A stretch of 64,000 nt of DNA from Amycolatopsis vastitatis (GTDB lineage: Bacteria > Actinomycetota > Actinomycetes > Mycobacteriales > Pseudonocardiaceae): positions 62,001 through 126,000 of the forward strand of contig NZ_NMUL01000001.1 of the NCBI RefSeq assembly GCF_002234595.1. The letters run 5' to 3'. Position 1 is the stretch's first letter; the number at the start of each line of letters is the position of its first letter. The notes under the pieces were generated by a model, which worked only from the letters and a program-made list of their open reading frames with translations, was not told the origin of the DNA and searched no databases. Position numbers and translations under genes: made by a program. Of the stretch, positions 23,956-31,781 are shown piece by piece.

Positions 23956-24489
23956 CGACCGGACGCCCGCGCCGCGCCCCTTCCGACAGCCGATCGGGGT
24001 GCGGCGAAGGCTTCACGTCGGTCACCGCTGTCACGCTCCGCGACCGTCAGGATGCGCTCGCGCGACGACGGACCGCGGCCATGATCACGGAAAGAAACGG
24101 GTTTCCGGGTCTCGGCGCGGTGCCGGTGCCCTCTCGCGGACGGCTCGCCGAAATCGTGATACGAGCACCTAACGCGACCGTTCCGGCACGGACGGCGATG
24201 CGCCGGCAGGAAACATCAGGTCAACCGCGGAGGTGGCAATTTGCAGTACTCCTCCGAATGGCCGCAGACAAGCACCCGAACGGCACTGAGAGTGATCAAC
24301 TCCTCGGCCGCAGATACCTTGCCCGGTAGGGCCGTTCCGCCTTACGGGCTGGATCGAAGGCGGCAGAGATGAAAGACTCCCGAGCGGTGCTAGAAAGAGT
24401 GCAGCCCCGGGGGAACTGCGACCTGGCCGGAGAAAGACCCCAGCAACAACAGACTCGAGCGTGCATCGCGAGAGCAACAGGCGCGGACG
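23956..24489. other. 534-bp region without a confident gene
   Basis: Codon-position G/C bias is weak here in all frames and A/T content is higher than around it. The region contains a possible 43-codon ORF (24241-24372) and a long 5' leader to the secreted protein gene. The sequence GGAGGTGG at 24229-24236 can pair with CTCCTCC at 24250-24256, so a structured leader is possible. I recognise no known riboswitch. Confidence 0.5.
24241..24372 (+). CDS. Possible small ORF with TTG start (43 aa)
   Basis: A TTG codon at 24241 is preceded by GGAGGTGG with 4-nt spacing, and the frame runs 43 codons to a TGA at 24370. The product begins LQYSSEWPQTSTRTALRVIN and ends LDRRRQR. I recognise no family. 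TTG starts are uncommon, so the ribosome-binding site is the main argument. It precedes the secreted protein gene by about 120 bp and might be a leader peptide. Confidence 0.3.
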   Translation: MQYSSEWPQTSTRTALRVINSSAADTLPGRAVPPYGLDRRRQR

Positions 24490-25755
24490 GTGGTGGTGGC
24501 GGTGAGCAGCACGGCGAACGTGCGCCGCGGCGCCCCCCTTCAGCCTGCGCTCACAGCGGGTGAAACCGGCCTCGGCGAAGCCCCGCACGCGCGCGTACGC
24601 GCGCCGCGCCCGTGGACGGCGTCGCTGCAGCGGCCCGCCGCCAAGATCCTGGTCGCGGGCGGCCTGACCCTCGCGGGCTGGCTGCTCGGCGCGGCCCTCT
24701 CCGGCAGCACCGCCTCGGCGGCCGAACAGCCGGCGTGCCCCCAGGCGCCCGCCGTTTCCACTGTGGACCATTCCGCGAAGCCGTTCGCGCACGGCAGGCA
24801 CCGCAAGAGCCACCGCGAAACCGGCGCCGACGCGTGCACGGCGCAGCCGAAGAGGGACACCGGCAGCAGCGCCGACCCGGACGAAACACCGTCCACAGCC
24901 GAAACGCCGCCTCCAAGCGAAACCCAGCCGGCGGTCAAGACCTCGCCCCTCGCCGAAACGACACAGCCCGTCGGCGAGGCGCCGGAGCAGCAGGCCGACG
25001 AGACGCCGGCCGCGCCCCTGAAGAACACAAAGGACACTGCGGCGGCCGAAGAGCCGGCGGTCACCATGAAGGCGACGTCGTCCGGCGGCGACCTGCTCGG
25101 CGGGCTCGTCGGCGGCGTCCTGAACGTGGTCGGCGGGACGCTCACGACCGTCACGAGCACGGTCGGCGCCGTCACGAACACGCTGTCCCACACGGTTCTC
25201 GCGCCGCTCACCCAGCCGATCGGGGGCAACCCGAACGCGCCCGTGCTGCTGCCCCTCGACGACGTGCTGGCCCCGGTGTTCGGCGGCAGCTCGAACTCCG
25301 GTGGCGTCACGGCGATCGTGCCCGGCCTGGTGACCGGCACCGCCACCCAGGCCGCCGGCGCGGTCCTGACCGAAACCGCGCCCGTCGCGGCCCCGGCGAC
25401 AGCGGCCGTCCCGCAGCAGTCCACGAGCCGGGTCGCGGTCGCGCGCCCGGTCGTCCTCCGGCACCAGGACCAGCTCCCGGTGGTCCAGGAACGGCCGCGC
25501 GACTCCGGCGTCCACGCCACCACCGGCGGTGGCGGCGACTCCACTCCCGGCCTGCCGGGCGGCAGCACCGCACCCAGCGCTCCGGCGCCGGTGGCCGCGC
25601 CCGGCCACGACGGCCCCGGCGGCGCTCGTCACGCGTTCGCCGTCCACACCGACGACGTCACCACCACTCAGCTCAAGCTGATCGGCACCAGCCGCGACCA
25701 CGAGGTCGACGGCGCGGGGCGGGAAGCCGCCCTGCCCACCACCTCCCCCGACTGA
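24490..25755 (+). CDS. Secreted low-complexity protein, function unknown
   Basis: Up to 421 residues. The start is unsure: GTG codons lie at 24490, 24493, 24496 and 24502, and none has a strong ribosome-binding site. A basic N-region of about 50 residues precedes a hydrophobic segment (ILVAGGLTLAGWLLGAAL, about 53-70) and a likely cleavage near STASA-AEQ (77). The mature protein is Pro/Thr/Ala/Glu-rich and probably extended. In its middle, a Gly/Val/Thr-rich hydrophobic block (LLGGLVGGVLNVVGG onward, about 197-240) could associate with membrane or form a beta-rich patch. No catalytic domain is visible. Confidence 0.6.
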   Translation: MVVAVSSTANVRRGAPLQPALTAGETGLGEAPHARVRAPRPWTASLQRPAAKILVAGGLTLAGWLLGAALSGSTASAAEQPACPQAPAVSTVDHSAKPFAHGRHRKSHRETGADACTAQPKRDTGSSADPDETPSTAETPPPSETQPAVKTSPLAETTQPVGEAPEQQADETPAAPLKNTKDTAAAEEPAVTMKATSSGGDLLGGLVGGVLNVVGGTLTTVTSTVGAVTNTLSHTVLAPLTQPIGGNPNAPVLLPLDDVLAPVFGGSSNSGGVTAIVPGLVTGTATQAAGAVLTETAPVAAPATAAVPQQSTSRVAVARPVVLRHQDQLPVVQERPRDSGVHATTGGGGDSTPGLPGGSTAPSAPAPVAAPGHDGPGGARHAFAVHTDDVTTTQLKLIGTSRDHEVDGAGREAALPTTSPD

Positions 25756-25919
25756 CCCCGCACCGGGCAGCCGGGGACAAGTGCGTCCAAAACAAGATCA
25801 ACTCGGCGCACGTCCACGCCGCTGAGGCGTGACGAATCCCCTGCTCCAGTAGGCAATCCGTGGCCTTTTCACGTCTCGTGACGCCGTGGCGCGTCCGACG
25901 TACCCCAGGGGCGAAAACC

Positions 25920-26084
25920 ATGCCGAACCCCAGTCTTTCCGACCGGCCGACCGCGCCCGGCCGGGTCGGATCCCGGTCCCGGCGCCGCGCTGCCCCCGCG
26001 GCGCCGGGACCCACACCGGGCGCGCTCCGGGAGTCCTCGCTCACCGCGCCGAACGAGGACTCGCAGTACCGAGAGCGCACCTGA
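25920..26084 (+). CDS. Possible small basic protein (54 aa)
   Basis: The ATG at 25920 has AGGGGC about 9 bases upstream. The frame ends with a TGA only 6 bp before a 13-bp-arm hairpin, which supports a real transcription unit. The product is Arg/Pro/Ser-rich (MPNPSLSDRPTAPGRVG, then SRSRRRAAPAAPG) and ends NEDSQYRERT. No family recognised. It could still be chance in GC-rich DNA. Confidence 0.35.
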   Translation: MPNPSLSDRPTAPGRVGSRSRRRAAPAAPGPTPGALRESSLTAPNEDSQYRERT

Positions 26085-26090
26085 GCCGCC

Positions 26091-26127
26091 GGCTTCCCGG
26101 CACGTCGAGGGGCTGTGCCGGGAAGCC
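26091..26127 (+). terminator. Hairpin after small ORF
   Basis: Arms GGCTTCCCGGCAC and GTGCCGGGAAGCC with an 11-nt loop, immediately downstream of the 54-codon ORF. Confidence 0.6.
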
Positions 26128-26174
26128 GCGGCACCCGCGAACGGGGTCACGTCCGTGAGCGGGAGTGTGGAACG

Positions 26175-26249
26175 ACGAACCGGTGCGCTGGATGCACATG
26201 AACGCCGCCCATCCCTGGGAGCAGGCTCGCATCCAGCGCACCGGTTCGT
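26175..26249. terminator. Long-arm hairpin at end of the MocR gene
   Basis: Perfect 21-bp arms (left arm begins ACGAACCGGTGCGCTGGATG) with a 33-nt loop, ending 6 bp before the MocR-type gene stop. It can serve as a bidirectional terminator. Confidence 0.7.
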
Positions 26250-26254
26250 TTCGT

Positions 26255-27709
26255 TCAGGCGAGCGGAGCGTCCAGTGACGCCGGGGTTCCCCGTACCGAC
26301 GCCGCCGCGGCGCTCAGCCTGCGGATCGCCTCGTGGATCTTCTCCGGTGGCAACGAAAACGGCAGCCGGATCCAGCGCTCCAGGCCGCCGTGGACGCCGA
26401 AGCGGGACCCCGGCGTCACCTGGAGACCGTGGCTCGCCGACGCCACCGCGAGCCGCGAGCTGACCGGCTCCGGGATGCGGCACCACAGCGACAGGCCACC
26501 CTTTGGCGGCGTGAACGTCCAGTCCGGCAGCTGCTGGCGCACCGCGCCCGCCAGCGCCTCGCGGTTGCGGCGCAGCTCCTCGCGACGACGTGCCAGCGCC
26601 GCCCAGCCGTCGGCCTCGAGCAGCTCCGAGAACACCACCTGCTCGAAGACCGGCGAGCCGAGGTCCACGGCGTAGCGCGCCGAAATCAGGCGGCCGAGCA
26701 GGTCCTCCGACGCCCGGATCCAGCCCAGGCGCAGCCCGCCCCAGTGCGACTTCGACGCCGAGCCGACGCAGATCGCCAGGTCGCCCGCGAAGGCCGCCAG
26801 CGGCGGCGGCCCGTCGAGCGGGTCGCCTTCGAGGTCCAGTTCGACCAGGGTTTCGTCCACCACCACCGGCGTCCGGGCCCGGGTGAGCACCGTGCCGAGC
26901 CGTTCGCGGCCTTCGGCGTCCAGGCGCAGGCCGGTCGGGTTCTGGAAGTCGACCACGAGGTACGCCAGGCGCGGGGACGCCTGGCGCAGCGCCGCGTCGA
27001 CGCCGGCGATGTCCCAGCCGCGGGCGCCGGTCGGGTCGAGCGCCACCGGCACCGGGATGGCGTGCGCGGCCCGGATCGCCTCCAGGGCGTTCGGGTACGT
27101 CGGCTGCTCGACCAGCACGCGGTCGCCCGGCCCGGTCAGCATCCGCAGGACCAGCACGAACGCGTGGTGCGCCCCGTTGGTGACCATGATCTGCGCGGCC
27201 GTCGTCGGCAGCCCGCGCTCGGTGTACCGCCGGGCGATCTTCTCGCGCAGAACCGCCAGGCCTCGCTCCTCGTAGCCGTGCTGCCCGAGGTGGTCGACGA
27301 GGGCGCAGCGCGCGGCGTCGACCGCCGCGACCATGCCCGGCGTGGCCTGCGGGGACGCGTGGGCGAAGTCGATCAGGTCGCCGCCGTCCGGGACGATCGC
27401 GTCGCGGCGGCGCCGTCCGGGTGCGGTGATCCACGAACCGGCGCCCCGGCGGCTGGCGACGAACCCGTTCTCCCGCAGCCGGTCCAGTGCCGAGCCGATC
27501 AGCGTCCGGCTGGCACCGAGCGCGTCGGCCAGCTCGCGTTCGGCGGGCAGCCGGGTGCCGAGCGGGAGCTGGCCGTCCAGCACCTGCAGTTCGATGGCCG
27601 CGGCCAGGTCCGCGGCGCCCTGGCGGGAGCCACCTTGTCGCCACGAGCCCAGCAAGACGGCCAATCGCGGACCGGAGACGCGCCCACCTGGCGGGATCAC
27701 GGGTTCCAT
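26255..27709 (-). CDS. MocR/PdxR-type GntR regulator with aminotransferase domain (YczR-like)
   Basis: 484 residues from the ATG at 27709. A GntR winged helix lies at about 28-95 (IELQVLDGQLPLGTRLPAERELADALGASRTLIGSALDRL). A class I aminotransferase fold follows, with NGAHHAFVLVLRML, VVDFQNPTGLRLD and the PLP-lysine region VGSASKSHWGGLRLGWIR (about residue 300). MocR proteins use PLP as a sensor or cofactor. The gene is divergent from a YczE-type membrane protein, the known YczR-YczE arrangement, so it probably regulates that gene through a GCCAAT/ATTGGC palindrome in the gap. Confidence 0.88.
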   Translation of the reverse strand: MEPVIPPGGRVSGPRLAVLLGSWRQGGSRQGAADLAAAIELQVLDGQLPLGTRLPAERELADALGASRTLIGSALDRLRENGFVASRRGAGSWITAPGRRRRDAIVPDGGDLIDFAHASPQATPGMVAAVDAARCALVDHLGQHGYEERGLAVLREKIARRYTERGLPTTAAQIMVTNGAHHAFVLVLRMLTGPGDRVLVEQPTYPNALEAIRAAHAIPVPVALDPTGARGWDIAGVDAALRQASPRLAYLVVDFQNPTGLRLDAEGRERLGTVLTRARTPVVVDETLVELDLEGDPLDGPPPLAAFAGDLAICVGSASKSHWGGLRLGWIRASEDLLGRLISARYAVDLGSPVFEQVVFSELLEADGWAALARRREELRRNREALAGAVRQQLPDWTFTPPKGGLSLWCRIPEPVSSRLAVASASHGLQVTPGSRFGVHGGLERWIRLPFSLPPEKIHEAIRRLSAAAASVRGTPASLDAPLA

Positions 27710-27712
27710 AAG

Positions 27713-27732
27713 GCCAATATCCGGCAATTGGC
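27713..27732. promoter_or_regulatory. Palindrome in MocR-YczE gap
   Basis: GCCAAT at 27713-27718 and ATTGGC at 27727-27732 with an 8-nt spacer, starting 4 bp upstream of the MocR start codon. It is a likely operator for autoregulation and control of yczE. Confidence 0.5.
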
Positions 27733-27770
27733 TATGGTTTACAAGGCCACTCAGCGCGGATAGTGGTCAC

Positions 27771-28412
27771 GTGGCTCAGATCGATCTCCGGCCCGTCCGG
27801 ATCTCCCGTGACCCCGCCCGGCGCAGCGTCCAGCTCCTGTTCGGCCTCACCCTCTACGGCATCAGCTCCGCCATGCTCACCCGCGCCCACCTGGGCCTCG
27901 AACCCTGGGGCGTGCTGGCCGAAGGCGTCACGAAGCACACCGGGCTGACCTTCGGCACGGCGACCGGCCTGATCTCGCTGGCCGTGCTCCTGCTGTGGAT
28001 CCCGCTACGCCAGCGCCCCGGCATCGGCACCGTGGCGAACGTCGTGGTCGTCGCGGTGGTCGTCGACCTGGCCCGCGCGGTTCTCCCGGACCAGCACGAC
28101 CTGAGCTGGCGAATCGTCCTCCTGGTCGGCGGCGTCGCGCTGAACGGCTTGGCGACCGCCACCTACGTCGGCGCGCGGCTCGGCCCCGGCGCCCGCGACG
28201 GCCTGATGACCGGGCTCGCGGCGCGCACCGGCCGGTCGGTCCGGCTGGTGCGCACCTGCCTCGAGATCTCCGTGGTCGCCGCCGGGTTCGCCCTCGGCGG
28301 CACCGTCGGGTTCGGCACCGTGCTCTACGCCCTCGCCATCGGCCCGCTCACTCAGGCAGTACTGCCGCTGACCACCTGGCGCGAAGAGCGCGAGCCTCAG
28401 CAGCGTCACTAG
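27771..28412 (+). CDS. YczE/YyaS/YitT-family membrane protein
   Basis: 213 residues with five or six membrane helices. The family signature is QLLFGLTLYGISSAMLTRAHLGLEPWGVLAEG at the N-terminus, and GARLGPGARDGLMTGLAARTGRSVRLVRTCLEI near residue 135. The function is not established; partners in other genomes suggest transport linked to a MocR ligand. The GTG at 27771 fits the conserved N-terminus. The stop overlaps the convergent Clp-N gene stop by 4 bp. Confidence 0.85.
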   Translation: MAQIDLRPVRISRDPARRSVQLLFGLTLYGISSAMLTRAHLGLEPWGVLAEGVTKHTGLTFGTATGLISLAVLLLWIPLRQRPGIGTVANVVVVAVVVDLARAVLPDQHDLSWRIVLLVGGVALNGLATATYVGARLGPGARDGLMTGLAARTGRSVRLVRTCLEISVVAAGFALGGTVGFGTVLYALAIGPLTQAVLPLTTWREEREPQQRH

Positions 28413-28948
28413 CCCGCCCGCCGCCGCACCACCGCGCCGCGCAGCGTCTCGTAGTCGACGCCGCGCCGCGCGAGCAGTTCGTCCGTGCTTTGCTGCCGGA
28501 CCAGCGCGAGCAGGATGTGTTCCGCACCCAGGAAGTCGTCCCCCAGCCGCCGGGCCTCCTCGAGGCTCAGTTCCAAGGTCTTCTTCGCCCGGTCGGAAAA
28601 GGGAATGTGCCCGCGCCGGGGCCGCGCCCGGCCGACGGCGAGGGCGCCCTGACCATGGGTCTCCTCCACGCGTTCGACGATCCGGTCGACGTCGATGCCG
28701 AACTCGGTCAGCGCGGCCGCGTCCGCGTCGCTGACCCCGCCCCGGCGCCGGATCCGGTCGAGGTCGGCGTCGAGGTCGGCGCGCGAGACCCCGAGCTCGG
28801 TCAGCAACCGGGCACCGTCACCGGGGTCGACGGTGGCGATCCCGGCCAGCAGGTGCGGAGTGTCGATCTCGTCGGCGTTCGTCGCGCGCGCCCGGATCTG
28901 GGCCTCGACGACGGCCATCCGGGCGTCCTGGGTGAACTTCTCGAACAT
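28409..28948 (-). CDS. Clp N-domain (ClpC-type) protein without ATPase
   Basis: 179 residues. It contains two Clp repeat units: MFEKFTQDARMAVVEAQIRARATNADEIDTPHLLAGIA, and later IPFSDRAKKTLELSLEEARRLGDDFLGAEHILLALVRQ. These are the adaptor/substrate-binding N-domain of ClpA/ClpC, but no AAA+ module follows. The ATG at 28948 shares one base with the stop of the upstream HTH gene (TGATG), so the two are translated together. A fused paralogue exists at 47277-48014. The role might be competition for, or delivery of, Clp substrates. Confidence 0.88.
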   Translation of the reverse strand: MFEKFTQDARMAVVEAQIRARATNADEIDTPHLLAGIATVDPGDGARLLTELGVSRADLDADLDRIRRRGGVSDADAAALTEFGIDVDRIVERVEETHGQGALAVGRARPRRGHIPFSDRAKKTLELSLEEARRLGDDFLGAEHILLALVRQQSTDELLARRGVDYETLRGAVVRRRAG

Positions 28949-29157
28949 CAGTGCCTCCCGTACTTCTTGTGCACGGCCTGCCGGCTGACCCCCAGCTCGG
29001 CGGCGATCTCCTGCCACGACCAGCCGTGCACCCGCGCACTGCGGACCTGCACGGCCTCCAGTTGTTCCAACAGCCGCCGGAGCGCGGCGACCGCGCGCAG
29101 TCCCACCCGGGGATCGCGGTCGCCGGCCCGGGCGGCCAGGTCCGTCGCTTCCGTCAT
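28948..29157 (-). CDS. Small HTH protein coupled to the Clp-N gene
   Basis: 69 residues from the ATG at 29157. A sigma-70 region 4/HTH-like motif covers the C-terminal half: VHGWSWQEIAAELGVSRQAVHKKYGRH. The same motif (WTEIGASMGVTKQAAQKRFV) is the N-terminal domain of the fused paralogue at 48 kb. The start lies 5 bp from two palindromes that carry predicted -35 and -10 elements placed 7 nt before the ATG, so a leaderless transcript and autoregulation are likely. Confidence 0.8.
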   Translation of the reverse strand: MTEATDLAARAGDRDPRVGLRAVAALRRLLEQLEAVQVRSARVHGWSWQEIAAELGVSRQAVHKKYGRH

Positions 29158-29161
29158 GCCC

Positions 29162-29205
29162 GTCAACCTACGTTGACATTCCCGGTCTTGTCAACCGAAG
29201 TTGAC
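29162..29205 (-). promoter_or_regulatory. Tandem GTCAAC-N4-GTTGAC operators with leaderless promoter
   Basis: Two palindromes GTCAAC-N4-GTTGAC at 29162-29177 and 29190-29205, with centres 28 bp apart. On the minus strand the upstream one supplies TTGACA (-35). After 18 nt the downstream one contains TAGGTT (-10), ending 7 nt before the ATG. The same layout occurs at 48018-48062 before the fused paralogue. Confidence 0.75.
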
Positions 29206-29249
29206 ACGCTCAGCGCGAACCGTCCGGACCGGCGACGTACAGTCGGGTG

Positions 29250-30020
29250 ATGCCCGAGATCGCGTTCGCCGAACGGGCCGGGGTGGGCGCCGACGGCCAC
29301 CCACGCCCCACCGAAGACCACATCGTCGTGCTGGACAACGCGGTCCTGGTCCTCGACGGCGCCACCTCGTCGGACCCCTCGCAACCCCCCGGAGGCTGGT
29401 ACGCGGAACGGCTGGCCCGGCGCCTCGCCGACGACCTCCGCGCGCACCCCGACACCGACCTGACCGAGCTGCTGACCTCGGCGATCGCCGAGGTCACGGC
29501 GGCGAACCGGCTGCGGCCGCAGCAGTCGCCGTCGAGCACGGTCGCGGCCGTGCGCTGGCTCGAAGACCGCGTCGACGCGTTGGTGCTGGCCGACAGCCCG
29601 GTGATCGGCTTCGGCGGCTTCGGCGTCGACGTCGTATCGGACGACCGGCTGGCCCGGCTGCGGCGGCGCGGGATGCTCCAGACCGGCGCCGACGTCCGGC
29701 GCCGTCGCAACGCCCACGACGGCTTCTGGGTCGCCGAAGCCGACCCGGGCGCCGCCGCGCACGCGGTCCGGCGCAGCTGGCGGCGAGCCGACGTCGACGC
29801 GGTGCTGCTCGCCAGCGACGGCGTGTCCATCGGCGTCGACCAGTACGCGTTGTTCGGCTGGCGCGAGGTCCTGGCGATCACCCGTGCCGACGGCCCGGAC
29901 GCGGTGCTGGACGCCATTCGCACCGCGGAGAAGCAGGATCCGGACGGCGAACGCTGGCCCCGCCCGAAGCGGCACGACGACCAGGCACTCGTCCTGGTCG
30001 ATTTCGAATCCGGGGGTTAA
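29250..30020 (+). CDS. PP2C-family protein phosphatase-like protein
   Basis: 256 residues from the ATG at 29250; a GTG three bases earlier is also possible. PP2C motifs: an early acidic site in VLVLDGATSS (aspartate and glycine as in DG), SSTVAAVRW, and VDAVLLASDGVSIGVD near residue 190 as the second metal-binding Asp-Gly. The final KRHDDQALVLVDF matches the family D-N/D-x-T-x-x-x-V strand. An N-terminal R-x-x-P-x-E-D (RPTEDHIVVLD) fits metal binding. It is a shorter bacterial form, and its substrate kinase is not local. Confidence 0.7.
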   Translation: MPEIAFAERAGVGADGHPRPTEDHIVVLDNAVLVLDGATSSDPSQPPGGWYAERLARRLADDLRAHPDTDLTELLTSAIAEVTAANRLRPQQSPSSTVAAVRWLEDRVDALVLADSPVIGFGGFGVDVVSDDRLARLRRRGMLQTGADVRRRRNAHDGFWVAEADPGAAAHAVRRSWRRADVDAVLLASDGVSIGVDQYALFGWREVLAITRADGPDAVLDAIRTAEKQDPDGERWPRPKRHDDQALVLVDFESGG

Positions 30021-30070
30021 TCAGGGTCTTCCCTGATCACGGCGGTGGCGTTTCCGGCGACCCTGGACGC

Positions 30071-30901
30071 ATGGGGATGGAAGCGGGAAAGCGGACGAGA
30101 CCGTGGCGGCTCGTCGCGCTGGGCGCGATCGGGTGGGGACTGTTCACGGCCGTGGTGCTGCACGTGGTCAGCTCACGCAATCCGGTGTACGACACGCTGT
30201 CGAGCTACACCGTGACCGACCGCGGCGAAGGGATGCTCGCGGCGAGCGTGCTCTCGCTGGCCATCGGGTCGCTCGCGGTGCTCGGCGCGCTGCAGGTCGC
30301 CGGCGTTCCGCTGTCACGGACGACCCGGCTGCTGCTCGCCCTCTGGGCGCTCGGGCTGGCCGCGGCCGCGATCTTCCCGGCGAGCTACCCCGAGGCACCG
30401 GACCCGGTGAGCGGCGAGATCCACCTCTACGCGTGCCTGGTCGCGTTCTGCAGCCTGCCCGGCGCGGCGATCTCGCTGCTGGAGCCGCTGAAGGACCGGC
30501 CGGAGCGCGTCGCGGTGGTGCGGGCGATCCGGCTGACCGCGGGCGCGTTCGCGCTGTTCGCCCTGAGTTTCGTGTTCGTGCGGCTGAGCGAGGCCGGGGT
30601 CTCGCCGTTCCCGGAGATTTCCGCGGTCTTCCCGATCGGCGTCATGCAGCGGCTGCTGCTGCTCGCCGACGTCGTGCTGCTCGGCACGCTGCTGTGGCTG
30701 GCGACCCGGCTGGAGTCAGCCTTCGACGGCCGCCGTGAATTCGGGCGCGTAGCCGTACAGGCCGGGCATGCCGCCGGTGTGCAGGAACACCACGTGGTCG
30801 TCCGGGGCGAAGTGGCCGGCCCATTCGATCAGCGCGGCGGCCACCTTGCCCGTGTAGACCGGGTCGAGCACGACGCCCTCAGTGCTCCCGAAGAGGCGTA
30901 G
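30071..30901 (+). CDS. DUF998 family membrane protein with 3' extension
   Basis: Up to 276 residues. The first 217 or so form a DUF998 protein with six membrane helices (LVALGAIGWGLFTAVVLHVVSS; NPVYDTLSSYTVTDRGEG; later FALFALSFVFVRLSEAG and LLLLADVVLLGTLLWLATRLE). Normal family members end here. In this sequence the frame continues about 60 codons further, antisense to the 3' end of the convergent desulfhydrase-like gene, overlapping it by 186 bp. A lost stop codon at about 30720 is the simplest explanation. Function unknown. Confidence 0.75.
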   Translation: MGMEAGKRTRPWRLVALGAIGWGLFTAVVLHVVSSRNPVYDTLSSYTVTDRGEGMLAASVLSLAIGSLAVLGALQVAGVPLSRTTRLLLALWALGLAAAAIFPASYPEAPDPVSGEIHLYACLVAFCSLPGAAISLLEPLKDRPERVAVVRAIRLTAGAFALFALSFVFVRLSEAGVSPFPEISAVFPIGVMQRLLLLADVVLLGTLLWLATRLESAFDGRREFGRVAVQAGHAAGVQEHHVVVRGEVAGPFDQRGGHLARVDRVEHDALSAPEEA

Positions 30902-31744
30902 CGCGTTCCAGACCGCGTCGGTCGGGATGCCGTAGCCGGGGCCGAGCGTGGAGTCGCCCAGCCGGACGTGGTTCAGCGACGGCGGGTCGACGCCGAGCAG
31001 CTTCGCCGCTCCGGACGTGAGTTCGCGCAGGTTTTCCGTGGCCTCGTCGAGCGGGTGGCTGACGCAGGCGATGCCGACACCGAGGCCGCCGAGCAGCCCG
31101 GCGGCCAAAGCCACGCCGGCGGCCGTGCCGCCGCTGGCGTGCGGGACGACGAGGTGGGCGCGCTCGATGCCGCGTTCCGCCAGCTGCGTCGCGAGTTCGT
31201 GCGTGGCGCGGACGTACCCGAGTGCGCCCAGGTCGTTCGAGCCGCCGACGGGGATCGTCGCGACCTTCCGGCCGTCCTGGGCGGCTTCGGCGACCAGGCG
31301 GTCGTAGGTGCGGCCGGTCTCCTCGCCGTCGGCGCAGACGTGGACGGTCGCGCCGAACAGCTTGTCCAGCGGGATGTTGCCGGACCGCTCGTACGCGTCG
31401 CCGTCACGCGGGACCTTGGCGGTGAGGACGAGTTCGCAGCGCAGGCCGAGCTTCGCGCACGCGGCGGCGGTCTGGCGGCCGTGGTTGGTCTGGAGCGCGC
31501 CGAACGTGACCACGGTGTCCGCGCCCGCTTCCCTCGCGGCACCGAGGTGGTATTCCAGCTTGCGGAGCTTGTTGCCGCCCGCGCCGAGCGGGTGGACGTC
31601 GTCGCGCTTGAGCCACAGGTTCGCCAGGCCGAGTGCTTCGCCGAGCCGGGGCGCCGCCTGCAGCGGCGTCGGCCAGCCGCCCAGGTCGACGCGGGGGATC
31701 GCGGCCAGCGCGGCATCCGGGAATCCGGCGAAGTCGAACGTCAT
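30716..31744 (-). CDS. D-cysteine desulfhydrase / ACC deaminase family PLP enzyme
   Basis: 342 residues. The PLP lysine is in GAGGNKLRKLEYHLG (about residue 58), followed by VTFGALQTNHGRQTAAA, the family Q-[ST]-N-H motif. A glycine-rich phosphate-binding loop reads PHASGGTAAGVALAAG. The C-terminal LDPVYTGKVAAALIEWA and HTGGMPGLYGY fit DcyD/AcdS-type enzymes, which split D-cysteine or 1-aminocyclopropane-1-carboxylate. The residues that separate the two activities cannot be judged by eye with confidence. Its 3' end lies under the extended DUF998 gene. Confidence 0.85.
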   Translation of the reverse strand: MTFDFAGFPDAALAAIPRVDLGGWPTPLQAAPRLGEALGLANLWLKRDDVHPLGAGGNKLRKLEYHLGAAREAGADTVVTFGALQTNHGRQTAAACAKLGLRCELVLTAKVPRDGDAYERSGNIPLDKLFGATVHVCADGEETGRTYDRLVAEAAQDGRKVATIPVGGSNDLGALGYVRATHELATQLAERGIERAHLVVPHASGGTAAGVALAAGLLGGLGVGIACVSHPLDEATENLRELTSGAAKLLGVDPPSLNHVRLGDSTLGPGYGIPTDAVWNALRLFGSTEGVVLDPVYTGKVAAALIEWAGHFAPDDHVVFLHTGGMPGLYGYAPEFTAAVEG

Positions 31745-31781
31745 CGGCCCTCCAGGCTCGGCTACCCGCCCACTCTAGAGC

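Larger units (their letters stand above)
25756..26254. other. About 500-bp region between convergent genes
   Basis: It holds a possible 54-codon gene (25920-26084) directly followed by a hairpin (26091-26127), then a second long hairpin (26175-26249) next to the MocR gene end. No confident protein gene otherwise. Confidence 0.5.

Noticed and set aside
24369..24563. 64-codon ORF starting MKDSRAVLERV before the secreted protein gene
   Set aside because: It overlaps the secreted gene out of frame, has no ribosome-binding site, and becomes Gly/Arg-rich antiphase sequence.
25756..26254. A transposon or IS end formed by the 21-bp inverted repeat
   Set aside because: The repeat encloses only 33 nt, has no transposase and sits exactly at a gene end, so a terminator explains it.
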